Below, piece after piece: positions 25,996 through 34,306 of a stretch of DNA of 64,000 nucleotides. The stretch is from the NCBI RefSeq assembly GCF_000167355.1, contig NZ_AAEW02000002.1, positions 62,001 to 126,000 of the forward strand. Direction: 5' to 3'. The first letter of the stretch is position 1. Every line of letters starts with the position of its first letter. Origin of the DNA: Desulfuromonas acetoxidans DSM 684. Lineage in GTDB: Bacteria; Desulfobacterota; Desulfuromonadia; Desulfuromonadales; Desulfuromonadaceae. The notes beneath the pieces were generated by a model, which worked only from the letters and a program-made list of their open reading frames with translations, was not told the DNA's origin and did not search any database. A program made the translations under genes and the position numbers.

Positions 25996-26174
25996 TTTTA
26001 GTTTATTGCCAAAAATATCGGCATCAGAAAACTGGTGACATGATGCAAACTTAACAAATTTTCTCAGTCGTCAAACACCTAAATGTGAAAGGAGGTGCAG
26101 CGGATCGAAATAGCCCCCGTTACAACACCGAAATTGCAAAAGGTAGCAACTTTGTACTGAAAGGAGGTGTTTGC

Positions 26175-26702
26175 ATGAAAAGATGGATGAAAGCCGTACT
26201 GCTGGTGGCAACCGGGGTTATTCTTGGTGTGCCCCTTATGAGTATGGGTTATTACACCATGGTACGCACATCCACCCCGCAATTCTGCGCCATGTGTCAC
26301 GAAATACGACCTGCCTACCGGGACTGGCAAACCTCCAGTCATGGGTTTAACACTCAGGGCGTTGTAGCGGATTGCATGGACTGTCACCTTCCAGCACCGC
26401 ATGACACTTTCGATTTTTTCTATGCTAAGGCCTATCATGGAGTCAAGGATGTTGTCGCGCATCTGTTTCTTGATGAATATGATCGCGAAAAAAATCGTCA
26501 CCATGCTTGGGCAGACATCAGCAATGATCAATGCATGAAATGCCATCGAAACCTGCTCTATATGCCTGATAAGCGTGGTGCCATGATGGCTCATAGAACT
26601 GTCGTCTATGCCCGAGAAGGTTACGAAAAATTGTGTACCGACTGTCACAGATATTTAGTGCATAAACCCAAATCCAGCTATTCCTATAGTCAAAAATTGT
26701 AA
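26175..26702 (+). CDS. NapC/NirT/NrfH-family tetraheme quinol dehydrogenase
   Basis: A single N-terminal membrane anchor (about 8-28) is followed by four heme motifs: CAMCH, CMDCH, CMKCH and CTDCH, in a 175-residue protein the size of NrfH. This family oxidises menaquinol and passes electrons to periplasmic multiheme reductases. The start at 26175 has a near-perfect AAGGAGGTG site; the open frame upstream is not used. It lies 40 nt upstream of an octaheme HAO-like gene, the same pairing as haoC-haoA of Epsilonproteobacteria, so its first partner is probably that enzyme. It may also feed NrfA, which has no private NrfH in this window. Partner choice is inference. Confidence 0.92.
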   Translation: MKRWMKAVLLVATGVILGVPLMSMGYYTMVRTSTPQFCAMCHEIRPAYRDWQTSSHGFNTQGVVADCMDCHLPAPHDTFDFFYAKAYHGVKDVVAHLFLDEYDREKNRHHAWADISNDQCMKCHRNLLYMPDKRGAMMAHRTVVYAREGYEKLCTDCHRYLVHKPKSSYSYSQKL

Positions 26703-26742
26703 CAACACAGCGTGATGCCATTCTAGGGAGAAAGGAACTGCC

Positions 26743-28125
26743 ATGAAAACGTCAATAACTGTTGTTGTCTCTGTAATTCTCGGTTTGGTTCTGGCAGGAA
26801 CAACATTTGCTGCTAACCAAGTTAAACTCAAAGATTTTCGCCTGGAACGCAGCATGTCCAAACAAGCACAAGCTTGTCTGGAATGCCATAAACAGGAGCA
26901 TCCGGGCATTTTCTCGGACTGGGCGGAGAGCCGCCATGCAAGCGCTAACATTACCTGTCTTGATTGCCACTTAGCCGATGAGACAGACTCGGATATCAGC
27001 CAGACCCATTTTAAGCAATATCAACGCAATGACACCCCGTGGGGCCGTTCTGAATACCGCGTGCCCATCGCTGAAGTCGTCACCCCAAAAGACTGTTCTC
27101 GCTGTCATCCCGACGAAGTCAAAGAGTACAGCGTCAGCAAACATGCCAATACGATTGAAATCATGTGGAAGGTCGATCCGTGGCTGAACAAGGGAATGAA
27201 CTCCGATATCGAACGCCAGGCAGGGTGCTATTACTGCCACGGCACGATTCTGGAGATGGATGACCAAGGGCGGCTTTCATCAGAAACCTGGCCGAATGTC
27301 GGAGTGGGACGCATCAACCTTGACGGCAGCAAGGGAAGCTGCACAAGTTGCCATACGCGCCATCGTTTTTCTGTAGCTGAAGCTCGCAAGCCAGAGGCTT
27401 GCGGACAATGCCATTTAGGTCCGGATCATCCACAGATTGAAATCTTTACCGAATCCAAGCACGGTGATATCTATGCCGCCTTTGGTGACGATTACAATTG
27501 GGATGCCGCACCAGGGACCTGGACACCAGGCATTGATTATCGAGGACCCACGTGCGCATCTTGTCACATGAGTGGTTCCGGGAATCAAATGACAACCCAC
27601 GATGTCACAGAACGGTTAAGCTGGGAGTTGCAGGCACCGCTCACGGTCCGCCCAGAGGATTTCAAACCATTCCCAGCCAAGAGCAACTGGGTTACCGAGC
27701 GCAACAAGATGAAAGACGTGTGTAAACAATGCCACGCCAAAAACTGGGTTGAAGACCATTACACCAAAACCGATGCCGTGATCAACGAGTACAACGAAGT
27801 GTATTACAAACCGGCAAAAGCCATGCTTGATGATCTTTACAGCAAAGGTCTTCTCGATAAGAGTAAATTTTTCGATGAGCATCTTGAGGTCGAATTCTAC
27901 GAGCTGTGGCACCACGAAGGTCGTCGAGCACGCATGGGGACGGCAATGATGGCACCAGATTATGCTTGGTGGCATGGTTTCTATGAGTGCAAACACCGGT
28001 ATAATGGGTTTATGCAAGAAGCTCGACACCTGATTGAGACAGGAGAAAAAGCATATATCTTTAAAGACTTCCCCAATGCCACTGGGGACACAACCCGACC
28101 ACCGGTTCTATTTGGCAAACCATAA
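26743..28125 (+). CDS. Octaheme HAO-like cytochrome (nitrite/hydroxylamine reductase type)
   Basis: The 460-residue exported protein (signal 1-23) has eight CxxCH motifs: CLECH, CLDCH, CSRCH, CYYCH, CTSCH, CGQCH, CASCH and CKQCH. Its order of hemes and the C-terminal YAWWHGFYECKHRYNG segment place it in the hydroxylamine oxidoreductase family. It is coupled to a NapC-type quinol oxidase, so electron flow is toward the enzyme, as proposed for the reductive HaoA of Epsilonproteobacteria. The predicted reaction is reduction of nitrite or hydroxylamine to ammonium, or of nitrite to hydroxylamine, in the periplasm. It differs clearly from the octaheme protein at 21933, so the two are paralogues or separate acquisitions. 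It is the last gene of the island and is followed by a hairpin. Confidence 0.88.
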   Translation: MKTSITVVVSVILGLVLAGTTFAANQVKLKDFRLERSMSKQAQACLECHKQEHPGIFSDWAESRHASANITCLDCHLADETDSDISQTHFKQYQRNDTPWGRSEYRVPIAEVVTPKDCSRCHPDEVKEYSVSKHANTIEIMWKVDPWLNKGMNSDIERQAGCYYCHGTILEMDDQGRLSSETWPNVGVGRINLDGSKGSCTSCHTRHRFSVAEARKPEACGQCHLGPDHPQIEIFTESKHGDIYAAFGDDYNWDAAPGTWTPGIDYRGPTCASCHMSGSGNQMTTHDVTERLSWELQAPLTVRPEDFKPFPAKSNWVTERNKMKDVCKQCHAKNWVEDHYTKTDAVINEYNEVYYKPAKAMLDDLYSKGLLDKSKFFDEHLEVEFYELWHHEGRRARMGTAMMAPDYAWWHGFYECKHRYNGFMQEARHLIETGEKAYIFKDFPNATGDTTRPPVLFGKP

Positions 28126-28150
28126 TCCCAATCAGGGTTCTGACTGAACA

Positions 28151-28180
28151 GCCCCCCTGTCTCGTATGCGACAGGGGGGC
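28151..28180 (+). terminator. Hairpin terminator after the island
   Basis: A perfect 11-bp stem (GCCCCCCTGTC and complement) with an 8-nt loop begins 25 nt after the stop of the octaheme gene. No T tract follows, but its strength and position suggest it ends the operon. Confidence 0.65.
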
Positions 28181-28556
28181 GTTATCAGAACTGGACGATG
28201 CGTAAAAACAGAGACACTGAGATTCCCATATATACTGGGCTTGTAAAATCCTTTGTGTAAATGGTCACAGTCGGGATTTAGCCAAGAAACTAAGGCGCAA
28301 AAGAATTGGATTCTGATAACGGGGCCCGCAGAAACGGTGAGTGAAAAGGTTGCCCCTAGGTTGGTTTTCGGGCCGGATTGACGTTAGATTGACTCTTGGG
28401 CATGACCCCATTTTTCAATAAAAACCTTAGAACTGCAGATAGTTGCACCGAACCACCCTAAATCAAGCGAATCACCAGCTAATGGCACGCTGAAACAGAA
28501 TTTAATCTTTTAATTACAGGCAGTTACCAACCTACCACACCTGGCGGATCAAGTTC
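28181..28556. other. 375-nt non-coding stretch left of the tRNA-Lys fragment
   Basis: I see no credible gene on either strand. A 9-bp inverted repeat is present: TAGGTTGGT at 28357-28365 and ACCAACCTA at 28526-28534. Given the tRNA fragment that follows, these could be arm-type recombinase sites, but this is speculative; no integrase is recognisable here. Confidence 0.45.
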
Positions 28557-28601
28557 CTTTTAATCAGATGGTCGTGGGTTCGATCCCCCCCCGGCTCACC
28601 A
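28557..28601 (+). repeat. 3' fragment of tRNA-Lys(TTT), probable attachment-site scar
   Basis: The sequence begins in an anticodon loop (C-TTT-TAA), continues through the anticodon-stem 3' side (TCAG), a variable loop and a T arm with GTTCGATC, and ends GGCTCACCA. This is the 3' half of a tRNA-Lys. The DNA to its left does not supply a D arm or 5' acceptor strand, so the gene is not functional here. Duplicated tRNA 3' ends are left by tyrosine-recombinase integration of islands. One T-stem pair appears mismatched (GTGGG against CCCCC), a sign of decay. The intact tRNA-Lys should lie elsewhere, probably left of the window. Confidence 0.75.
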
Positions 28602-28614
28602 TTTTTATACATAA

Positions 28615-28692
28615 GTCCCTATCGTCTAGCCTGGCCCAGGACACCGCCCTTTCACGGCGGCGACGGGGGTTCGAATCCCCCTGGGGACGCCA
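28615..28692 (+). tRNA. tRNA-Glu (anticodon TTC)
   Basis: A full cloverleaf is present: acceptor GTCCCTA paired with TGGGGAC (one G-T pair), anticodon stem CCGCC/GGCGG with loop CTTTCAC (anticodon TTC), T arm GGGGGTTCGAATCCCCC, and a genome-encoded CCA. It starts 13 nt after the tRNA-Lys fragment, suggesting an original tRNA-Lys-tRNA-Glu tandem. Confidence 0.95.
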
Positions 28693-28699
28693 AAGATAT

Positions 28700-28733
28700 A
28701 GCCCTGCTGATCACTGATCGGCAGGGCTTTTTA
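28700..28733 (+). terminator. Intrinsic terminator of the tRNA unit
   Basis: A 13-bp stem with one G-T pair (AGCCCTGCTGATC against GATCGGCAGGGCT) and loop ACT is followed by TTTTAC. It ends the tRNA transcript. Confidence 0.85.
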
Positions 28734-29000
28734 CTTGGTCTACACCAAAGAAGTGGGATGCTGGTATTTCACCAAATCATCTCCCACGACAGCCTTCATA
28801 AACATGACGAACGTCATTGCAATTTCGACCACAGTCTCTCAGGTACACGCTCGCCCCACCTTTCTGATAACGTCACGCGCATTAAAAAAAAGAAAATCGT
28901 CTGAAATTATTTTATCTTTGCTAGAATCAACAAATCTTTTCTTATCGCGAGATCGGACGTAACAAAAAAACAAACTCTGTTTATAGATGCAGGTATAAGC

Positions 29001-31376
29001 ATGTTTATGGGCACGACTATCGTTCTGCTGACATCGTTTCTACTCATCCTTTGCTCCTTGCTGCTGTGGATCATGGCGCAGCAGGCAAAGGAGAAAAACG
29101 GACTCAGGGTGCTTTCAATAGCAATACTCCTTACCGCCCTTGGCTTGGGGTTGCAGCAACAACTCCACCTGTCGGAAAACACAACGAGTCTGGCAAGATT
29201 CCTCCTGGTAATTCTTTTTTGTGCCGGCGTTATCAAGATCTACCATTCGCGTCGATCGACTCAACGCAATGCAAATCACGACAGCCGCCCTGAACAGTTC
29301 TATGCGTTTTTTCAGCATGGTGGTGCGGGCATGTATTCTTATGACACAGCAGGACGTATCCTCAATGCCAACCCCGCATTCTGTTCAATGATTGGTTATT
29401 CTGAGCACGAATTGAAAAGCATGACGATCCTCGATGTCACACCGCCTCAGGTGCGTGACGAAACATTAAACCGCTTAGCCCGGTTCCGCGACAAATTGAA
29501 TGAGCCGTGCAATTTCGAGAAGACCTATCTCTGTAAAGACGGCTCAACCCTTATCGGACACTTTACCGGCAAATGGATTGTCAGTGATAACGATTCCATC
29601 TACGCCGTCGCTCTGGTTCAGGATATTACCGAACACAAGAATGCTGACCAAGCGGTGTTAAAAGAGCGGGAATTCCTACAAACAGTCATCGATGGCATCG
29701 CGGATCCGATTATGGCAATTTCAACTGATTACCACGTCATCCTGGCTAACCGGGCGGCCAGGGAGAGCCACCCCGAACACGCACTGCAGCCTGGCCCGAC
29801 CTTATGCTACCAGCTTTCTCACGGGTCAGATACGCCGTGCTCAGACACCAATCAAAAATGTCCCCTTTGCCAAGTTCTCAAAACGGGCAAAGAAGCCCGT
29901 GAAATTCACGAGCACTTACGGGCTGGCCATGAGAAAAGGACCTATGAAATTAAAGCATCACCACTGTACAATGAAGACCATTCAATCCGCGGGATCATCG
30001 AAACGTCCCGCGATCTTACTGATATTTTAAACTCAGAAGCTGAACTCAATGAAAAAACGCAGCATCTCCAGTTTGTAACGACGCACGACCAGCTTACCCA
30101 CCTGCCAAATAAAGAATTATTTTTTGATAGGTTAGAGCGGGCAACGTTCAAAACCCACCGCTCACCTTTTTTTACAGCCCTGCTGTTTATTGACCTGGAC
30201 CGCTTTAAACACATCAACGATTCTCTGGGCCATGAGATTGGCGACCAACTACTTCAGGAAGTTGCCAAACGCCTGAGCACTTCAATTCGTAAGACAGATA
30301 CTCTCGCCCGCATGGGTGGTGATGAATTTCTGATCATTATTGAGGACATAAAGGAACTCTCTCACGTCAGTACCGTGGCAAAAAACTTTATTGATACCAT
30401 CCTGCCTTCATTTACAATTGACGGTCACGAATTGTTTATCACCCCCAGTATGGGAATCAGCATTGCCCCAACCGACACCCAACACCCCAAAGAACTGCTG
30501 GCCTTTGCCGAAATCGCCATGTATCAGGCCAAAGGGCTGGGAGGCAACAAGTGTCAATTTTATACGGCCGAAATGAACAGCCGCGCAAAAACACGCATCG
30601 AGCTGGAGAGCTATTTGCGCAAAGCCGTCAATCAGGACCAGTTTGTCCTCTATTATCAACCGCAATTCGACATTCAATCGGGTGAACTTGTCGGTTGTGA
30701 AGCGTTACTGCGCTGGCAACATCCGCAGATGGGCATGATCTCCCCTAACGATTTCATTCCCCTGGCTGAAGAGACTGGAGTAATCATCGAGATTGGTGAA
30801 TGGGTTTTACAGGAAGCCTGTCTTCAGAATAAGAAATGGCAGGATGCCGGACACAGCCCGATTCGTGTTGCCGTTAACATTTCACCACGCCAATTCAGAG
30901 AGCCCGGCTTCCTTGAAATGATCGAGCGTGTTGTTCAGACAACAGGGATCAAACCCGAATGGCTTGAACTTGAAATAACAGAAAGCTTGCTTATGGATGA
31001 CATTGATTCAGCCATCAACATTCTTAAACAACTTAAAGCGAAAGGGATCCACCTTGCTATCGACGATTTTGGTACAGGCTATTCTTCTTTAAGCTACTTG
31101 AAACGCTTTCCACTGTCCCGTTTAAAAATCGACCGGTCCTTTGTTCGCGATATCACAACGGACGACAATGACGCCTCAATTACCAAAGCCGTTATCGCAC
31201 TGGCCCACAGTATGAATCTCAAGGTCGTCGCTGAGGGGATTGAAACACAAGAGCAGTTACTTTTCCTCAAGGAAAAGGGCTGTGAAGTGGGACAAGGCTA
31301 CCTGTACAGCCCTCCCGTGGCCAAAGAGCCCTTTGATCATTTTTTCACAGACGGAAGCCCTGACAACCGCGAATGA
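29001..31376 (+). CDS. Membrane PAS-PAS-GGDEF-EAL cyclic-di-GMP protein
   Basis: The 791-residue protein has about three N-terminal transmembrane helices (within 5-82) and two PAS domains (about 95-215 and 225-345). A diguanylate cyclase domain follows, with intact GGDEF (ARMGGDEF) and an upstream inhibitory RxxD site (RKTD). The last domain is an EAL phosphodiesterase with EALLRW and the metal-binding DDFGTGYSSL loop. Both catalytic domains look complete, so it could make or break cyclic-di-GMP according to signal. The second PAS carries a cysteine cluster (CYQLSH, PCSD, KCPLC) of the kind that may bind metal or sense redox state. It stands alone, downstream of the tRNA genes. The ATG at 29001 is used; 29007 is an alternative. 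Confidence 0.92.
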   Translation: MFMGTTIVLLTSFLLILCSLLLWIMAQQAKEKNGLRVLSIAILLTALGLGLQQQLHLSENTTSLARFLLVILFCAGVIKIYHSRRSTQRNANHDSRPEQFYAFFQHGGAGMYSYDTAGRILNANPAFCSMIGYSEHELKSMTILDVTPPQVRDETLNRLARFRDKLNEPCNFEKTYLCKDGSTLIGHFTGKWIVSDNDSIYAVALVQDITEHKNADQAVLKEREFLQTVIDGIADPIMAISTDYHVILANRAARESHPEHALQPGPTLCYQLSHGSDTPCSDTNQKCPLCQVLKTGKEAREIHEHLRAGHEKRTYEIKASPLYNEDHSIRGIIETSRDLTDILNSEAELNEKTQHLQFVTTHDQLTHLPNKELFFDRLERATFKTHRSPFFTALLFIDLDRFKHINDSLGHEIGDQLLQEVAKRLSTSIRKTDTLARMGGDEFLIIIEDIKELSHVSTVAKNFIDTILPSFTIDGHELFITPSMGISIAPTDTQHPKELLAFAEIAMYQAKGLGGNKCQFYTAEMNSRAKTRIELESYLRKAVNQDQFVLYYQPQFDIQSGELVGCEALLRWQHPQMGMISPNDFIPLAEETGVIIEIGEWVLQEACLQNKKWQDAGHSPIRVAVNISPRQFREPGFLEMIERVVQTTGIKPEWLELEITESLLMDDIDSAINILKQLKAKGIHLAIDDFGTGYSSLSYLKRFPLSRLKIDRSFVRDITTDDNDASITKAVIALAHSMNLKVVAEGIETQEQLLFLKEKGCEVGQGYLYSPPVAKEPFDHFFTDGSPDNRE

Positions 31377-31415
31377 CAAAAGCACCTGAAAAAGAACTCT
31401 TCGGCCCGCCCACTA

Positions 31416-32996
31416 TCAGGCTATGCGAGTGCAATTTCTTCCGTCTCTTTTAGCCAGATACAGAGCCTTGTCCGCAAGGTCAATCAACTCCTCTTTTGCC
31501 TGATTTTTCTCAGGAATCACACTTGCCACGCCGATACTGACAGTAATCACGTTGGCGGTATCGGAAAACTCATGGATATAATGCAGATCTTCGACATGCT
31601 GCCTCATTGTTTCCGCCAGCTGGACAGCTGCCTGCTGTGAGGTTTCCGGCAATAGACAGATAAACTCTTCTCCACCATAACGGGCAACAAAGTCACGCGG
31701 CCTCGATACCGTCTGGTTCAACGTGATGGCAACTTGATGAAGAGCCTGATCACCCGCAAGGTGGCCATAACGATCATTGTAGATCTTGAACAGATCAATA
31801 TCGATCATCAACAGTGACAACACGCGCCCTTCGCGCCTTGCGGCACTCCACTCCGTTTCGTAGTAGGTATTGAATTTCCGCCGATTGTAAATCCCGGTCA
31901 ACACATCTTTTTCACTCAACTCTTTCAGGGCTCTCTGAGCCTTCTTACGTTCTTGTATCTCTAATGACAACGTTTCATTTAACGCTTGAAGAGCTGAGGT
32001 CCTTTTTGCAACCTTGAGTTCAAGACTCTCCTGAAGAGAACGGACCTGTTTCAGAAAAAAACCCGTCCCACCAAACAGGCTCATCAGTGTCAAAATAAAG
32101 ACACAGAAAAACAGGCCACCGGCATGCATCAATGAGGCACGAAACTCATGATATTCTTTCGTTGTATTGAGCGCCGTAAGCACCTCGCCAATCTTCTCTC
32201 CACGGTAATTCTGTATTGGCAGCGGTGCAAACCTCCGATATATCTGACCACTGAACTCAAAACGCTCCAGAGCCTTTGCTTTAAACAACGCTTCTGTAAA
32301 GCCGGCGTCTGAGAAGGACTTCCCTTGCCATGCAACCAGCGCCTGTCCTTTAATCTCGCGGACATTTTTATCTTCAAATCGGGCAACATATTTTCGATCA
32401 ACAAAGATGCCACACTCAGCATTGTAATCATCGGCAAGCATGGTGATCGCCCGCGTTGGCTCGACAACCAGCACGATCATACCCACATAACGCTCTTGAT
32501 CAAAGACCGGATAGCTGTAGCGATAAGCTAACCCCGCCAGAGATAGAACAAGTCCCGACACAGGTTTTCGACTCTCAAAACCTTCTCTGGCAAACGGAAT
32601 TGACGCAACATTTTGGCCGATTCTATGTAAATCTTTACTGTGATAAAATATAGTGCCATCACTAAAGACGAAGGTAATACAATAGAAGAAATCATCCTCT
32701 TTATGCAGAGTTTCAACTTTCCTCTCTAGTAAATGTACCATCCGCGCTGAATCTTTCCGGATAAAGGCATCAATGACAGCTGGATTGGATTTGACGAAAC
32801 CGGCTACGCGGCTGGAATAGCGCTGTTCGGTTTCTCTGGCGTTGCGTTCAAAATGATTCTTAAGACTATTGCCGATATAAAAAAGGGTTTCATGTTCCCT
32901 TTTTTTATGCTCATTAAAAAACAACAGCGCTGCCGTCACCATCAGAACAATTTCCAACAGCAAAACCATGCTGATTATGCGGCCACGAATGGACAT
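31416..32996 (-). CDS. Diguanylate cyclase with periplasmic sensor domain
   Basis: Two transmembrane helices (about 8-28 and 290-315) flank a periplasmic sensor of about 260 residues that has a Cache-like layout. A coiled-coil linker (325-365) leads to a GGDEF domain (370-525). The active site is GGEEF, and RPRD five residues before it is a complete inhibitory site, so product feedback is expected. Substrate-binding and metal residues (DIDLFKIYNDRYGH) are present. It is convergent with the GGDEF-EAL gene, 39 nt apart at their 3' ends, so the pair may set opposing cyclic-di-GMP levels. The sensed ligand is unknown. Confidence 0.92.
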   Translation of the reverse strand: MSIRGRIISMVLLLEIVLMVTAALLFFNEHKKREHETLFYIGNSLKNHFERNARETEQRYSSRVAGFVKSNPAVIDAFIRKDSARMVHLLERKVETLHKEDDFFYCITFVFSDGTIFYHSKDLHRIGQNVASIPFAREGFESRKPVSGLVLSLAGLAYRYSYPVFDQERYVGMIVLVVEPTRAITMLADDYNAECGIFVDRKYVARFEDKNVREIKGQALVAWQGKSFSDAGFTEALFKAKALERFEFSGQIYRRFAPLPIQNYRGEKIGEVLTALNTTKEYHEFRASLMHAGGLFFCVFILTLMSLFGGTGFFLKQVRSLQESLELKVAKRTSALQALNETLSLEIQERKKAQRALKELSEKDVLTGIYNRRKFNTYYETEWSAARREGRVLSLLMIDIDLFKIYNDRYGHLAGDQALHQVAITLNQTVSRPRDFVARYGGEEFICLLPETSQQAAVQLAETMRQHVEDLHYIHEFSDTANVITVSIGVASVIPEKNQAKEELIDLADKALYLAKRDGRNCTRIA

Positions 32997-33129
32997 TCAA
33001 CGCATTCTCCTCATAAAACTAACTTTATTACTTTCTAAGATAACACTCTTGGTGGGTTTTTCATTTTATATAGCGATTATTCTTACAGCCTCGCCATAGC
33101 TTCCCATCAGCCCACTCTGTACTATTTCA

Positions 33130-33157
33130 AAAAAACAAACCCCGCACACATGCGGGG
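33130..33157 (-). terminator. Intrinsic terminator, minus strand
   Basis: A 7-bp stem (CCCCGCA and complement) with a 4-nt loop is followed on the minus strand by GTTTGTTTTTTT. It ends transcription from the gene at 33296-34012. Confidence 0.75.
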
Positions 33158-33295
33158 CTTGCGAAGAACTTCCTTAATAAAGAGACGCACGATGAATTCC
33201 CTCATGCCATTCAACGTGCAAGCACCAATCAGTCTCATGACTGATTTAGTTCAATTGGTCGCTCATCAATTCTACAAAGGATTGGCATGTCTTTA

Positions 33296-34012
33296 TCAGG
33301 CGACCTGAAATTCGTCATCAAACTCAACAACCAGTTCAACATCACCAAAATAGTGCTGCTCTTTGTTTTTATCCTCTTGCCGACTGACACCATCTGCAGC
33401 CCACAGCGCCTGTAACTTTTCCGCCAGAGCCTCATTGTGATTCTCTGCCACCAATCTTGCTTGCTGAAATTTCGCCAAAAAAACGGCAGTGTCAGTGAAA
33501 TATGGTCTCATTTCATTTAAAATTTTCCGATTCAATGTGGCCTCACCATTCTCGGCACCCAAAGGAACGCGCACATAAGGTCCCACCCCAATGGAATCGC
33601 TGTAGCAAACTAAACTTTCAACAGGAATGCGTTTAAATTTCTGGCGCATTTCTTCATGCTCTTTTTGTTTCAGGCAACGAAAGTCTGCACGCTGAGCTAG
33701 ATAATCACGAACCAGAGCCTGCACGGACTCTTTTTCACAGTCGTTGTACTTAGCGATTTCCGTAACCAGCTGTCGCTGCCACTGAGGCTGCGCCCCTTCA
33801 TAAGCGTACTCAACAAGATCAACACGCATCTGAGTCATCGACTCATTGTTGTTTTTATGCAGATAGAGTTCATTTCGCTGTTCAGGGCTTAACAAGTCAG
33901 CAACAATCGGCACTCGTATAATCCCGCTTATGGCAACATCATCCCCACACTCTTTTTCATCGATAATAAATTCAAGAAAAACCGTTCCCTCGTTGGATTG
34001 TCCAGATTTCAT
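33296..34012 (-). CDS. Unrecognised cytoplasmic protein (238 aa)
   Basis: I do not recognise this family. The product is acidic and soluble, with an N-terminal beta-rich part (residues 10-45), a helical middle (65-135) containing a Gln/Glu/Lys-rich stretch, and an acidic C-terminus rich in Asp, Glu and Phe. There is no signal peptide or known motif; three scattered cysteines do not form a binding pattern. It stands alone with its own terminator downstream and 294 nt of A/T-rich non-coding DNA upstream. Its start ATG at 34012 has no strong ribosome binding site. Confidence 0.65.
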   Translation of the reverse strand: MKSGQSNEGTVFLEFIIDEKECGDDVAISGIIRVPIVADLLSPEQRNELYLHKNNNESMTQMRVDLVEYAYEGAQPQWQRQLVTEIAKYNDCEKESVQALVRDYLAQRADFRCLKQKEHEEMRQKFKRIPVESLVCYSDSIGVGPYVRVPLGAENGEATLNRKILNEMRPYFTDTAVFLAKFQQARLVAENHNEALAEKLQALWAADGVSRQEDKNKEQHYFGDVELVVEFDDEFQVA

Positions 34013-34306
34013 TTTTTCATCACACTTCAGGCTTCGCCCAAAATCGTCCCTTCCTTGTTTGTTTCACCATTTCACATTTTAATACTTTGCGCTACACATA
34101 TTAGCTAGTCCAATTATTGCAATTCAATCCTTTTAATATAAAACCATCTCTCACCTTCCCCCCCCCAGATATGATTTTAAATAGACACATCCCATATCTA
34201 TGGGCAAACCTATTTGCCACTCAGTAACCTCTAAAAATTTAAATACGGAGTCTGGACAATTCCCTGAACAACAGTTAATATATAAAAATTAAATGAGGTA
34301 AATTAT

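Noticed and set aside
26020-26050. Possible -24/-12 promoter TGGTGACATGATGC before the NapC-type gene
   Set aside because: GG and GC are 11 nt apart instead of the strictly required 12.
28735-28962. 75-codon plus-strand frame after the tRNA-Glu
   Set aside because: It begins within the downstream sequence of the tRNA terminator, lacks a ribosome binding site and has unremarkable low-complexity composition.
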